Origin: JAEUJM01 sp041908445
Lineage (GTDB): Bacteria; Actinomycetota; Acidimicrobiia; Acidimicrobiales; DATDAH01
Reading direction: 5' to 3'
Assembly (NCBI GenBank): GCA_041908445.1
Contig: JAYRFK010000049.1
Location: 1-64,000 of the forward strand
DNA length: 64,000 nucleotides
Shown here: piece by piece, positions 7,936 through 16,513 of the stretch
Layout: each line of letters begins with the position of its first letter
Numbering within the stretch: position 1 is the first letter of the stretch
Notes under the pieces: generated by a model
Seen by the model: only the letters and a program-made list of their open reading frames with translations
Told to the model about the DNA's origin: nothing
The model's database searches: none
Translations under genes and position numbers: made by a program

Positions 7936-7965
7936 GTCGGCGCCCTGCGGCTCAGGCCCTGCGGC

Positions 7966-8481
7966 TCAGGCGCTGAACAGGCCGGTGGTGCGGCTGTGGG
8001 GGCGGAGGCGCTGGCGGAGGGTCTCGTAGGCGGCGTTGGCCTCGATCATCTGCTGCTCGCCCTCGGCCCGGGTCCGGTCGTCGGCGCTGATGAGCCGGTC
8101 GGGGTGGAAGCGCTTGGCCAGGCGGCGGTGGGCGACGACGACGTCGTCCCAGGAGGCGCCGGGCTCGACGCCCAGGGTGCGGAAGGCGGCCTCCTCGGCG
8201 AAGACCTCGGCGAGGTTGCGGGCGTCCGAGGTCTCGGTGGCGTCGGTCGTGCCCTCACCGAACTCCCGGCCGATGGCGCCGTCGACATCCGCGGCGAACA
8301 CGTCGGTGAAGTCCCAGGGGCCGGGGTCGGGGGTCGGCGCGGGTTCGGGCCGTGCCTCGGGGGCGAGCCCGGGGGCGCTCTGCACCCGCCCGTTCGCCCA
8401 CCAGGCGTGCTCGTCCTGGCTCAGGTCGACGTTGTCGGCATCGGACTGCTCCGCCTTGCCCCACCGTCGAAACCTGGCCAC
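7966..8481 (-). CDS. DnaJ-domain protein
   Basis: 171 residues. Residues 1-90 are low in complexity (acidic, then A/P/E-rich). A C-terminal J domain spans about 95-165: FRTLGVEPGASWDDVVVAHRRLAKRF leads into HPD at 126-128. The J domain stimulates a DnaK partner's ATPase. G/F, zinc-finger and C-terminal substrate domains are all absent, so this is a class III co-chaperone with a special client. The GTG at 8481 has GAAGGAGAG 7 bases upstream, much better than the longer frame. Its leader occupies part of the 164-bp gap shared with the divergent hydantoinase operon. Confidence 0.85.
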   Translation of the reverse strand: MARFRRWGKAEQSDADNVDLSQDEHAWWANGRVQSAPGLAPEARPEPAPTPDPGPWDFTDVFAADVDGAIGREFGEGTTDATETSDARNLAEVFAEEAAFRTLGVEPGASWDDVVVAHRRLAKRFHPDRLISADDRTRAEGEQQMIEANAAYETLRQRLRPHSRTTGLFSA

Positions 8482-8632
8482 GCCCTCTCCTTCGTCGCCC
8501 GGCGGGTGCCGGGCCTCGTCCGGCTGAGTAAACCACACAGAGTGGTGTTCAGACCACCCCGCGTGCGGGCATCGTGCTGCGTCCCGCTCGACCCCCACCC
8601 GATCGGCGGCGGGCCGCCGGCTGTGAGGCGAA

Positions 8633-8638
8633 TAGCGT
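8633..8638 (+). promoter_or_regulatory. -10 hexamer TAGCGT of the hydantoinase operon
   Basis: Seven bases before the ATG at 8646; leaderless geometry, decides that start. Confidence 0.6.
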
Positions 8639-8645
8639 TCGGCCG

Positions 8646-10469
8646 ATGCGCATCGGGTCCGACGCCGGGGGCACCTTCACCGACCTGGTGACCGCCGACG
8701 GCCGTGCCACCAAGGTGCTCTCGACGCCGGCGCACCCCGCCGACGCCGTGGCCGCCGGGATCGAGCAGCTCGGTGGGCCGCCCTCCGAACTGGCCCACGG
8801 GACGACGGTGGCCACCAACGCGCTGCTCGAGCGCCGGGGGGCCACCGTGGCGCTGGTCACGACCGAGGGCTTCGCCGACGTCGTCGAGATCGCCCGCCAG
8901 CACCGCCCGTCGCTCTACGACCCGTGGTCGGACCGGCCGGCGCCCCTCGTGGCGCGCGAGAACCGTCTGGAGGTGGGTGGCCGCCTCGACGCCACGGGCA
9001 CCGAGGTCGCGCCGGTCGGTGCCGTGCCCCCGGTGCCCTCGGGCGTGGAGGCCGTGGCGGTGTGCCTGCTGCACGCCGACCTGGCGCCGGGGCACGAGCG
9101 GGTCGTGGCCGAGGCGTTGCGGGCCGCGGGCCACGACGTGAGCGTGTCGCACGAGGTCGCCCCCGAGTTCCGCGAGTACGAGCGCACCGTCACCACCGTG
9201 GTCAACGCCTACCTCCGACCGGTGTGCAGCCGGTACCTGCGCTCGCTGTCGGCGCTGGCGCCCGAGGTGGCGGTGATGACCTCGGCGGGTGGGCTCGTCC
9301 CGGTCGACGCCGCGGCAGCCACGCCGGCGCTGCTGCTGCTGTCGGGCCCCGCCGGCGGGGCCCGGGCCGCGGCGGCCGTCGCCCGCGCGAACGGGTTCGC
9401 GACCGCGCTCAGCTTCGACATGGGCGGCACCAGCACCGACGTGTGCCTGATCCTCGACGGGGCGCCGGCGCCCGCGGCCCAGCGTGAGGTCGCGGGCCTG
9501 CCCGTCCGCCTGCCGTCCCTCGACCTCCACACCATCGGCGCCGGCGGTGGGTCGATCGCCCGGGTGGACGCCGGCGGCGCGCTGGTGGTCGGCCCGGAGA
9601 GCGCCGGGGCCGACCCCGGGCCCGCCTGCTACGGCCGGGGTGGGCGGCGGCCCACGGTGACCGACGCCAACCTCGTGGCCGGGCGCATCCCCGCCGACGC
9701 CTCCTTCCCCGGGCTCGGTCGACTGGACCTGGGTGCCGCCACCGCGGCGCTCGAGGCGCTCGGGATGGGATCCGCCCCGGCCGCCGCGGCGGGGGTGCTC
9801 GCGGTCGTCGACGCGGCCATGGAGCAGGCGCTGCGCACCGTGTCGGTCGCCCGGGGGGTGGACCCGCGGGAGGGCGCCCTCGTCGCGTTCGGCGGGGCGG
9901 GCCCGCTGCACGCCTGTGCGCTCGCCGACGCCCTGGGGATCGGGACGGTCCTCGTCCCCGCCCGGGCGGGCGTGCTCTCCGCGGTCGGGGTGCTCGCCAG
10001 CCCCCACCAGCACGACCTCGTGCGCTCGTGGCCGGACCCGTCCGAGCTCTCGGGCGTGGACGCCGCCCTGGGTGCACTGGCGGCCGACGCCGTCGCCGCC
10101 CTCGGCGGGGGGCCCGCCGAGGTCGAGGCCCGCGTCGACTGCCGGTACGCCGGCCAGAGCTACGAGCTGTCGGTGCCGTCGGTGGCGGCGTTCGCGGCCG
10201 AGCACGAGCGCCGCAACGGCTACGCCCGGCCGGGGGCGCCCGTCGAGGTGGTGGCCCTGCGGGCGTCGGCCCGGCGGCCGGCGCCGCTGGCGGTCGAGGA
10301 CCTGCCCGAGCCCGACCGTCCCTCGGGCGTGGGCCCGGTCGCCCTGGTCGAGCCGGACACCACGGTCTGGCTGCCCGACGGCTGGCGGGCCGGGCGGGGC
10401 GAGGCGGGCGCGCTCCGACTCGTCCGCACGACCGGCGCCGCGGCGGCGGGCGGGGGAGGGCGGCCGTGA
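8646..10469 (+). CDS. hyuA: Hydantoinase/oxoprolinase subunit A
   Basis: 607 residues. HyuA/HyuB pairs perform ATP-dependent opening of cyclic amides (5-oxoproline, N-methylhydantoin) or act as acetone/acetophenone carboxylase subunits. The N-terminal phosphate motif DAGGTFTDLV (6-15) and the second ATPase block SFDMGGTSTDV (about 257-267) are present. GGGSIA and GPGPACYGRGG-like segments follow, then FGGAGPLHACALA near 415. It ends in a GTGA overlap with hyuB, so the two are coupled. Substrate cannot be told; neighbours give no hint. Confidence 0.9.
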   Translation: MRIGSDAGGTFTDLVTADGRATKVLSTPAHPADAVAAGIEQLGGPPSELAHGTTVATNALLERRGATVALVTTEGFADVVEIARQHRPSLYDPWSDRPAPLVARENRLEVGGRLDATGTEVAPVGAVPPVPSGVEAVAVCLLHADLAPGHERVVAEALRAAGHDVSVSHEVAPEFREYERTVTTVVNAYLRPVCSRYLRSLSALAPEVAVMTSAGGLVPVDAAAATPALLLLSGPAGGARAAAAVARANGFATALSFDMGGTSTDVCLILDGAPAPAAQREVAGLPVRLPSLDLHTIGAGGGSIARVDAGGALVVGPESAGADPGPACYGRGGRRPTVTDANLVAGRIPADASFPGLGRLDLGAATAALEALGMGSAPAAAAGVLAVVDAAMEQALRTVSVARGVDPREGALVAFGGAGPLHACALADALGIGTVLVPARAGVLSAVGVLASPHQHDLVRSWPDPSELSGVDAALGALAADAVAALGGGPAEVEARVDCRYAGQSYELSVPSVAAFAAEHERRNGYARPGAPVEVVALRASARRPAPLAVEDLPEPDRPSGVGPVALVEPDTTVWLPDGWRAGRGEAGALRLVRTTGAAAAGGGGRP

Positions 10470-12049
10470 GCCTCGACCCGGCGTCGCTCCAGGTCCTGAT
10501 CTCGCGCCTCACGGGTGTGGCCGAGGAGATGGGCGCGGTCCTGCGGCGGGCGGCGTTCAGCCCGAACATCAAGGAGCGGGCGGACTGCTCGGCGGCGCTG
10601 TTCACCGCCGGGGGCGAGCTGCTCGTCCAGGCCGAGCACATCCCCGTGCACCTCGGCTCGATGCCCGCCTCGGTGGCCGCTGCCATCGCCGCCTTCGGCG
10701 ACACGCTGGCGCCGGGCCGCCAGGTGCTGCTCAACGACCCGTTCGCCGGGGGCACCCACCTCAACGACCTCACCCTGGTGGCGCCGGTGCACGCCGGCGG
10801 CCGGCTCGTGGGCTGGGTCGCCAACCGCGCCCACCACGCCGACGTGGGCGGTGCCGCCCCGGGCTCGTTGCCCGCCGACGCCACCGAGGTGTTCCAGGAG
10901 GGCCTGCGCCTGCCGCCGGTCGTGCTCGACGACGGCATCCGGGCCGTCCTGCTCGCCAACTCCCGCACGCCCGAGGAGCGCGGCGGCGACCTCGCCGCGC
11001 AGGAGGGTGCCAACGTGGTCGGCGCCGCCGGCCTGGCCGCTCTCGCCGACGCGCCGCTGGCAGAGGTGCTCGACTACGGCGAGCGGCGGGTCCGGGCGGC
11101 GCTGGCGGCGCTGCCCGACGGCACCTGGCGCTTCGAGGACGCCCTCGACTCGTTCGGCCCCGCCCCCGACCAGCAGCGGCCCACCCCGGTCGTGGTCACG
11201 CTCACCCTCGCCGGCGACGAGGTCACCTTCGACTTCACCGGCAGCGGCCCGCAGCGCCCGGGCAACGTCAACGCGGTCGAGGCGGTCACCGTGTCGGCGG
11301 TGGGCTTCGCGCTGCGCTCGGCCACCGACTCGTCCATCCCCGCGAACGGCGGCGCCCTGCGGCCCGTGCACGTGGTGGCGCCGGCGGGCACCGTCGTGGC
11401 GGCCCGGCCGCCGGCGGCGGTGGGCGCGGGCAACGTCGAGGTGAGCCAGCGGGTCGCCGACGTGTGCCTCGGGGCGCTGGCCCAGGCCGTGCCCGACCGG
11501 GTGGGTGCCGCCTCGCAGGGGACCATGAACAACGTGCTGATCGGTGGCGCCGGCGGGCCCGACGGCGCCGGGGCATGGGTGTACTACGAGACCGTCGGCG
11601 GCGGTCAGGGCGGGCGACCGCCCGTCCCCGGCCCCACCGCGGCGCCCGGTGGGGTCCGCGGCCAGTCCGGCATCCACACCGGCATGACCAACACCATGAA
11701 CACGCCGGTGGAGGCGCTGGAACGGGCCTACCCCCTGCGGGTGCTGCGCCAGCGCCTGCGGCGGGGGAGCGGCGGCGCCGGCTCGGCCCCGGGTGGCGAC
11801 GGCATCGAGCGGGACCTCCAGGTGCTCGAGGACGCCACCGTGTCGCTGATCACCGAGCGGCGGGCCTCCCGGCCCTGGGGCCTCGCCGGCGGCGGGCCGG
11901 GGGCGGTAGGGGAGAACTGGCTGCTCCCCGGCGGCGACGAGTCCCGGGCCGAGCGCCTCCCTGACAAGTGCACGATCCGGCTGCAGGCCGGCGACGTCCT
12001 CCGGATGCGGACGCCGGGCGGCGGCGGCTGGAGGGCCCCGGCCCCGTAA
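10466..12049 (+). CDS. hyuB: Hydantoinase/oxoprolinase subunit B
   Basis: 527 residues, full length for HyuB. Family blocks include FSPNIKERADCSAALF (about 32-47), HIPVHLGSMP (62-71), LNDPFAGGTHLNDLTL (88-103), NRAHHADVGG (about 119-128), DFTGSGPQRPGNVNA, and GAASQGTMNN. The histidine/aspartate-rich stretches probably bind metal. The GTG start overlaps the hyuA stop by 4 bases. The C-terminus RTPGGGGWRAP is typical, confirming an intact gene. Confidence 0.9.
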   Translation: MSLDPASLQVLISRLTGVAEEMGAVLRRAAFSPNIKERADCSAALFTAGGELLVQAEHIPVHLGSMPASVAAAIAAFGDTLAPGRQVLLNDPFAGGTHLNDLTLVAPVHAGGRLVGWVANRAHHADVGGAAPGSLPADATEVFQEGLRLPPVVLDDGIRAVLLANSRTPEERGGDLAAQEGANVVGAAGLAALADAPLAEVLDYGERRVRAALAALPDGTWRFEDALDSFGPAPDQQRPTPVVVTLTLAGDEVTFDFTGSGPQRPGNVNAVEAVTVSAVGFALRSATDSSIPANGGALRPVHVVAPAGTVVAARPPAAVGAGNVEVSQRVADVCLGALAQAVPDRVGAASQGTMNNVLIGGAGGPDGAGAWVYYETVGGGQGGRPPVPGPTAAPGGVRGQSGIHTGMTNTMNTPVEALERAYPLRVLRQRLRRGSGGAGSAPGGDGIERDLQVLEDATVSLITERRASRPWGLAGGGPGAVGENWLLPGGDESRAERLPDKCTIRLQAGDVLRMRTPGGGGWRAPAP

Positions 12050-12146
12050 AGCGACTCGGGCGCCGGGTCGCCAACGCCCGGTGCCACGGCTGCGTACGCT
12101 CGCCGGGGGCCGAGCCCCGAACCGTCCGACTGCAGGGAGCGGCGCC

Positions 12147-12893
12147 GTGGACATCCCCCGCATCTTCACGATCGCCGAGCGCGAGCACCGGATCCACAAC
12201 CCGTTCACGGCCGAGAAGCTGGCGGTGCTCGGGGCGGCACTGCGGATGGCGCCGGGAACGCGAATGCTGGACCTCGGCAGCGGATCCGGCGAGATGCTCT
12301 GCTCGTGGGCACGCGACCACGGGATCGTCGGCACGGGCGTCGACAAGAGCCAGACGTTCACCGAACAGGCGAGGAGGCGGGCCGAGGAGCTCGGCGTGGC
12401 CGATCGGGTCGAGTTCGTGCACGACGACGCCGCCGGCCACGTCGCCGACGCCCCGGTGGGGGTGGCGGCCTGCGTCGGCGCCACCTGGATCGGCGGTGGC
12501 GTCGCCGGCACGGTCGCGCTGCTGGCACGGAGCCTGCTCCCCGGTGGGATCGTCCTCGTCGGTGAGCCGTACTGGCGTCGGGTGCCGCCCAGCGACGATG
12601 TCGCCAGAGGGTGCCTGGCGGGCTCGGTGTCCGACTTCCTCGAGCTGCCCGAGCTGCTCGCGTCCTTCCGTGCCCTGGGCTACGACCCCGTCGAGATGGT
12701 CCTGGCCGGCCAGGACGACTGGGACCGCTACGAGGCGGCGAAGTGGCTCACGATGCGGCGCTGGCTCGACGCGAACCCCACGGACGAGCTCGCCGGCGAC
12801 GTTCGGGCGCTGCTCGACTCGGAGCCCGAGCGCTACGCCCGCTACACCCGCGAGCACCTCGGTTGGGGCGTGTTCGCCCTGATGGCGAGGTGA
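12147..12893 (+). CDS. SAM-dependent class I methyltransferase
   Basis: 248 residues. SAM motif I is LDLGSGSGEML (about 41-51), followed by GVDKSQTFTEQARRRA and a motif II-like VEFVHDDAAGH. ATWIGGG and LLPGGIVLVGEPYW form the later strands. The GTG start has an AGGGAG Shine-Dalgarno 7 bases upstream; a longer in-frame start at 12081 has none. It resembles small-molecule methyltransferases of the UbiE/arsenite type, but the substrate is unknown. The DHFR-like gene follows in the same direction after 73 bases. Confidence 0.85.
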   Translation: MDIPRIFTIAEREHRIHNPFTAEKLAVLGAALRMAPGTRMLDLGSGSGEMLCSWARDHGIVGTGVDKSQTFTEQARRRAEELGVADRVEFVHDDAAGHVADAPVGVAACVGATWIGGGVAGTVALLARSLLPGGIVLVGEPYWRRVPPSDDVARGCLAGSVSDFLELPELLASFRALGYDPVEMVLAGQDDWDRYEAAKWLTMRRWLDANPTDELAGDVRALLDSEPERYARYTREHLGWGVFALMAR

Positions 12894-12966
12894 CGCACCC
12901 GAAGCCGATGAGTCCCGGGGGCGGCGGCCGTCGGATCCCGCAGCAGCCCCCGACCGAGGAGCGAAC

Positions 12967-13530
12967 GTGCGCAAGGTGACCTATTCGATGGGCGTGTCCC
13001 TCGACGGCTACATCACCGACCCCGAGGGCGGGTTCGGGTGGGGGGTGCCGGGGCCCGAGACGTTCCAGACGTCGCTGGACGAGATCCGCCGCGTCGGGGT
13101 GCACCTGATGGGGCGGCGCATCTACGAGACGATGCTCTACTGGGAGGACGCCCCGGAGACCCAGGACCTCGGTGAGGCCGAGCTCGAGTGGGCGGGCCTG
13201 TGGAACCCGCTCCCCAAGGTGGTGTTCTCCACCACGTTGACCGAGGTGCAGGGCGCCGCCCGCCTCGCCGCGGGCGGCCCGGTCGAGGAGATCGAGCGCC
13301 TGCGGGCCGAGTCGGACGACGGTGACATCGCCATCGCCGGTGCGAACCTCGCCGCCCAGGTGGCGGCCGCCGGCCTCATCGACGAGTACCTCGTGCGGGT
13401 CATGCCGGTGCTCCTCGGCGGCGGCACCCCGTTCTTCCCCCGGGACGAGCAGCGGGTGGACCTCGAGCTGGTCGACACCCGCACCCTCGACGAGCGGGTG
13501 CTCTACCTCCACTACCGCGCCGTCCGGTAG
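12967..13530 (+). CDS. Dihydrofolate reductase-like (RibD C-terminal domain) protein
   Basis: 187 residues, NADPH-dependent reductase fold. KVTYSMGVSLDGYITDPEG (3-21), GRRIYETM (about 51-58) and the late RVMPVLLGGGTPFF block are typical of the stand-alone RibD_C family, which seldom takes part in folate or riboflavin synthesis. GTG start with a GAGGAG Shine-Dalgarno 7 bases upstream. A hairpin follows at 13569-13591. Physiological substrate unknown. Confidence 0.88.
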   Translation: MRKVTYSMGVSLDGYITDPEGGFGWGVPGPETFQTSLDEIRRVGVHLMGRRIYETMLYWEDAPETQDLGEAELEWAGLWNPLPKVVFSTTLTEVQGAARLAAGGPVEEIERLRAESDDGDIAIAGANLAAQVAAAGLIDEYLVRVMPVLLGGGTPFFPRDEQRVDLELVDTRTLDERVLYLHYRAVR

Positions 13531-13568
13531 CGCCCGGGGCCTCGCCGACGGCACGGTCTGACCCCGTC

Positions 13569-13591
13569 GGGACCGGCCGACCGCCGGTCCC
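13569..13591 (+). terminator. Hairpin after the reductase gene
   Basis: GGGACCGG / CCGGTCCC, an 8-bp stem with a 7-nt loop, 38 bases after the stop codon; no U tract. Confidence 0.5.
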
Positions 13592-13673
13592 GGCGCCCGT
13601 CCGTGCGGGCCACGGGGCGTCGCGGGCCGGCCGCCGGGCGTCCGGTGACGGGTGCGGCGGGGGCGGGGTCTGG

Positions 13674-13679
13674 CATGAT
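13674..13679 (+). promoter_or_regulatory. -10-like CATGAT before the lipoprotein operon
   Basis: Ends 7 bases before the GTG of the 19-codon frame at 13687. The spacing equals that of other leaderless starts in this window, though the first base departs from TANNNT. Confidence 0.4.
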
Positions 13680-13686
13680 TTCGGCC

Positions 13687-13746
13687 GTGCCGGCGCCCCC
13701 CGCTCACCCCGAGGCGCCGCCGACGCGGCAGGCCCTGGGCGCATGA
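13687..13746 (+). CDS. Possible leaderless 19-residue upstream ORF
   Basis: GTG-started frame reading VPAPPAHPEAPPTRQALGA. Its TGA overlaps the ATG of the lipoprotein gene (ATGA). That overlap plus the -10-like element just upstream suggests a coupling ORF that delivers ribosomes to the lipoprotein start. It is Pro/Ala-rich, with no signal or cysteine. It could also be chance, since most frames are open at this GC content. Confidence 0.35.
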   Translation: MPAPPAHPEAPPTRQALGA

Positions 13747-14060
13747 GGCACCGGGTGGCGGCGGCCGTCGTGGTGGCGGCCCTGAGCCTCGCCCTCGGCG
13801 CGTGCGGGGGCGACGACGGCAGCGACGAGGCCGCCATTACGCCGGAGGCGTTCCAGGCCGGCCTGATCGCCCGCGAGCAGTTCACGCCGGAGACCGCGGC
13901 CTGCATCAGCGGGTACCTGTACGACGCCTTCCCGCCCGACCAGCTCCAGCTCCTGGCCTCGGCGGACACCAGCGGCCTCCCGCCCCAGGTCTGGGGGCGC
14001 TACACGCAGGTCGTCCTGGCCTGCCAGTACCACGACGAGCTCGGGGTGGCGGGGCCGTGA
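13743..14060 (+). CDS. Small lipoprotein, paralogue of 45312-45626
   Basis: 105 residues. A type II signal peptide (MRHRVAAAVVVAALSLALG) ends at lipobox LGAC with the lipidated Cys at 21, then a GGDDGSDE linker. The mature domain has two conserved-looking cysteines (TAACISGYLYDAF and VLACQYHDE). The protein at 45312-45626 shares size, layout and both cysteines, and each one immediately precedes a membrane SGNH gene by a GTGA overlap. So it is probably an outer-face partner or accessory subunit of the SGNH protein. Function unknown. Confidence 0.8.
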   Translation: MRHRVAAAVVVAALSLALGACGGDDGSDEAAITPEAFQAGLIAREQFTPETAACISGYLYDAFPPDQLQLLASADTSGLPPQVWGRYTQVVLACQYHDELGVAGP

Positions 14061-15667
14061 GCGACCCGCAGGCCTCGGAGGTCCCGGGGGACTGGGCCGC
14101 CGCCGGCGACCGGTCGGGGGAGCGGCGCGACCCGGCCGCGCCGCGGCCCATCACGACGCGCCAGCGGATCGCGCCGACGATCGGCCTGAGCGTGGTGGCG
14201 GTGGTGTTCCTCCTGCTCGACCGCACCTCGGCGGCGCTGGTCGCCATCGTCGCCGCGGTCGTCGTCGGCATCGCCTGCTTCGCCTCGGACGGCTTCGTCC
14301 GGGGGTTCCACCGCCTCCAGCACAAGGTCGCCCACGGCGTGGGCGTGGGCCTGACCTGGGTGCTGATGATCCCGATCCACTACCTCGTCATCACCCCCGT
14401 GGGCCTCGTCGCCCGCCTGTTCAAGGCCGACCCCCTGCGCCCCACCAGCGGCGGCGACGGCTGGCAGACCCGGTCGGGCGAGCACCGCTCCCGGCCCCGC
14501 AAGGGCTACGCCGACGAGCGGACCGTGCTCGCGCCCGAGAACCGCAAGGACCGCCGCTGGCGCACGGTGCGGGTCGTCGCCGCGGTCCTCGTCGTCGAGG
14601 CCCTGGCCGTCGGCATCTGGTGGGTGGTCGACGAGCGCTCCACGCCCCAGGAGGTCTTCGAAGGCGTCTCCGGGCCCGGTCCCCGCGACTCGGCGGCCCT
14701 GCGGGACCTGCCCTACGCCGACCAGTTGGAGACCGAGCTCGGCCAGGCTGCCAGCGGGGGCGTGTACACGCCGACCCAGGACCAGTCGCTGCGGGACTTC
14801 CAGAGCACCTACGTCAACGTGGCCAACCGGGTGCGCCGGAGCTACGAGACCACCGTGCCGGGCGAGCCCCTCGACATCTGGTTCTTCGGCGGGTCGACCA
14901 TGTTCGGGTTCGACGGCCAGCGCGACGACCACACCATCCCCTCCGAGGTGGTGCGCCTCGCCGAGGCCCAGGGCCGGCCGATCCGGGCGCGGAACTACGG
15001 CGCCCAGGGCCTGACCAACTACCAGGAGACCCAGATCTTCGCCCAGCTCCTCGTGGCGGGCGAGCGCCCGGACCTGGTGGTGTTCTACGACGGCATCAAC
15101 GACATCGCCCTGCAGCTGCAGAACGCCCTGGCCCAGCGCGACGTGGCCGGCGAGCCGGGCCAGCTGCAGTCCGACCTGATCCGGCAGGCCATGACCCAGG
15201 CCGGCGTGAACGGCTCCGCCGCGCCGCCGTCACCGCTGCTCCCCGACAACGCCCCGGTGCCCGCCGGGCAGGTGCCCCTGCAGTCGCTCGTGGACGACGT
15301 GGTCGGCGTCTACGCCGACGGCGTCGAGCTGTCCATCAACCTCGGCAACACCTATGGCGTCCCGGTTCTGCACTACTGGCAGCCCGACCTGCTCACCCGC
15401 ACCCCGCTCGACCCGGGCGAGGAGGAGCTGCTGGCGGTCCAGGGGATGGACCAGATGATCTACCAGTCGATGCGGGCGTTCTGGGCGCTCGTGCGCCAGG
15501 ACCTGCCGGACGGCGTGATCGACATCTCCAACGCCTTCGACGCCCTCGACGTGCCGGTGCTCACCGACATCGTGCACGTCAACGAGGACGGCGCCCGGGC
15601 GGTGGCGGCGGCCATGTACCCGGCGATCGTCGCCGCCTCGACCCCGTCGTCCACGCTGGGGCCCTGA
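14057..15667 (+). CDS. Membrane-anchored SGNH-hydrolase-like protein
   Basis: 536 residues. Two membrane helices lie near 40-75 and one or two near 95-122. A basic linker and another helix near 172-192 precede an extracytoplasmic SGNH domain. Block I is WFFGGSTMFGFDGQRDDHTIPSEVVRLAE with S280 as nucleophile; block III is FYDGIND; block V is TDIVHVNEDG (Asp-x-x-His). All catalytic positions are intact. This is the layout of membrane-tethered O-acyltransferases/esterases acting on exported glycans (AlgX/OatA-like by analogy). Coupled to the lipoprotein by GTGA; the AspH-like gene is convergent 40 bases away. Confidence 0.82.
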   Translation: MSDPQASEVPGDWAAAGDRSGERRDPAAPRPITTRQRIAPTIGLSVVAVVFLLLDRTSAALVAIVAAVVVGIACFASDGFVRGFHRLQHKVAHGVGVGLTWVLMIPIHYLVITPVGLVARLFKADPLRPTSGGDGWQTRSGEHRSRPRKGYADERTVLAPENRKDRRWRTVRVVAAVLVVEALAVGIWWVVDERSTPQEVFEGVSGPGPRDSAALRDLPYADQLETELGQAASGGVYTPTQDQSLRDFQSTYVNVANRVRRSYETTVPGEPLDIWFFGGSTMFGFDGQRDDHTIPSEVVRLAEAQGRPIRARNYGAQGLTNYQETQIFAQLLVAGERPDLVVFYDGINDIALQLQNALAQRDVAGEPGQLQSDLIRQAMTQAGVNGSAAPPSPLLPDNAPVPAGQVPLQSLVDDVVGVYADGVELSINLGNTYGVPVLHYWQPDLLTRTPLDPGEEELLAVQGMDQMIYQSMRAFWALVRQDLPDGVIDISNAFDALDVPVLTDIVHVNEDGARAVAAAMYPAIVAASTPSSTLGP

Positions 15668-15707
15668 CGGCGCCCGGGCCCGGACGCGTGCCGTCGGGGC
15701 CGGTGGC

Positions 15708-16436
15708 TCAGCGCCAGCCGTTGAGGGCGAGGTCGAGCTCGGTGGCCTTGGCGGGCACGCTGCGGGCCGCGAGCGAGAGCACCTTGTGGATCCCCGTGTG
15801 CACGACGCCCTCCCAGCCCGGGAGCGGCCAGCGGGTCTGCACGAAGAACACGTAGCGGGCCTCGTCGCTGTCGTTCCACGCCTCGTGCTCGCAGGCGTCG
15901 TCGAAGGCCAGGCTCTTGCCGTCCTCCCAGACCACGACCTCGTCGGCCACCTGGAGGCGGCAGGCGCCGACGGGCTCGGGCACCTTCACCCCGAGCTGGT
16001 AGCGCAGGGCCCGGAACGGGCCGCGGTGCAGCGGGATGTGGGTGCCGCCGTCGAGGACGGTGAAGCCGGCGATCTCGAGGCCGGGGATGTCGCGCACCGC
16101 GTCCGCGGTGGCGGGGCAGCGGGCGGCGTTGCCCTCCACCCACGAGCCGAAGGAGTAGAGGATGTAGGTGGTCCAGGGCCCCTCGGCACCGAGCTCCTCA
16201 CCCATGACCTCGTTGATGTCGGGCATCTGGATGCCCGTGGCGAGCAGCTGGTCGAGCTCCCGGCGGATGTCGGGCCAGCGGGCCGCCACCTGCGGCGCCC
16301 ACGGGATGCTGAGGGGGTCGATCGACCGGTTGGTGAGGGGGAAGTGGCGGTCGATCAGCCAGCGGTCGAGGTCGACCAGCTTGCTCAGCGTGTTCTCGAT
16401 CCGCTCCATCGCGGACTGGCGGCGCCGGGCGTTCAC
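15708..16436 (-). CDS. Aspartyl/asparaginyl beta-hydroxylase-like dioxygenase
   Basis: 242 residues, cupin-fold Fe(II)/2-oxoglutarate oxygenase of the AspH/LpxO type. Iron ligands appear as H137 (THIPLHRGPF) and H184 (CEHEAWNDSD), with the family arginine in EARYVFF just after. LpxO relatives hydroxylate lipid acyl chains; AspH hydroxylates Asp/Asn in proteins. No membrane helix. GTG at 16436 is chosen because a TATCAT -10 box ends 7 bases before it; ATG at 16409 is possible. Two paralogues lie at 39439-40149 and 45695-46525, the latter also beside a lipoprotein/SGNH pair. Confidence 0.85.
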   Translation of the reverse strand: MNARRRQSAMERIENTLSKLVDLDRWLIDRHFPLTNRSIDPLSIPWAPQVAARWPDIRRELDQLLATGIQMPDINEVMGEELGAEGPWTTYILYSFGSWVEGNAARCPATADAVRDIPGLEIAGFTVLDGGTHIPLHRGPFRALRYQLGVKVPEPVGACRLQVADEVVVWEDGKSLAFDDACEHEAWNDSDEARYVFFVQTRWPLPGWEGVVHTGIHKVLSLAARSVPAKATELDLALNGWR

Positions 16437-16443
16437 GGCGCGG

Positions 16444-16449
16444 ATGATA
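16444..16449 (-). promoter_or_regulatory. -10 hexamer TATCAT
   Basis: Seven bases before the GTG of the AspH-like gene; the best TATAAT match in the window and again leaderless. Confidence 0.6.
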
Positions 16450-16500
16450 CCGCCGGGCCGGCCCCACGGTCCCGGCTCGCCCGCCACCGTGGCCCGTGCG

Positions 16501-16506
16501 TAACCT
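16501..16506 (+). promoter_or_regulatory. -10 hexamer TAACCT of the SDR gene
   Basis: Seven bases before ATG 16514; divergent from the AspH-like promoter across a gap of about 77 bases. Confidence 0.55.
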
Positions 16507-16513
16507 CGGCGCC

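Noticed and set aside
7936..7965. Regulatory direct repeat (CCTGCGGCTCAGG twice)
   Set aside because: Two adjacent copies between convergent gene ends look like replication slippage; no further evidence of function.
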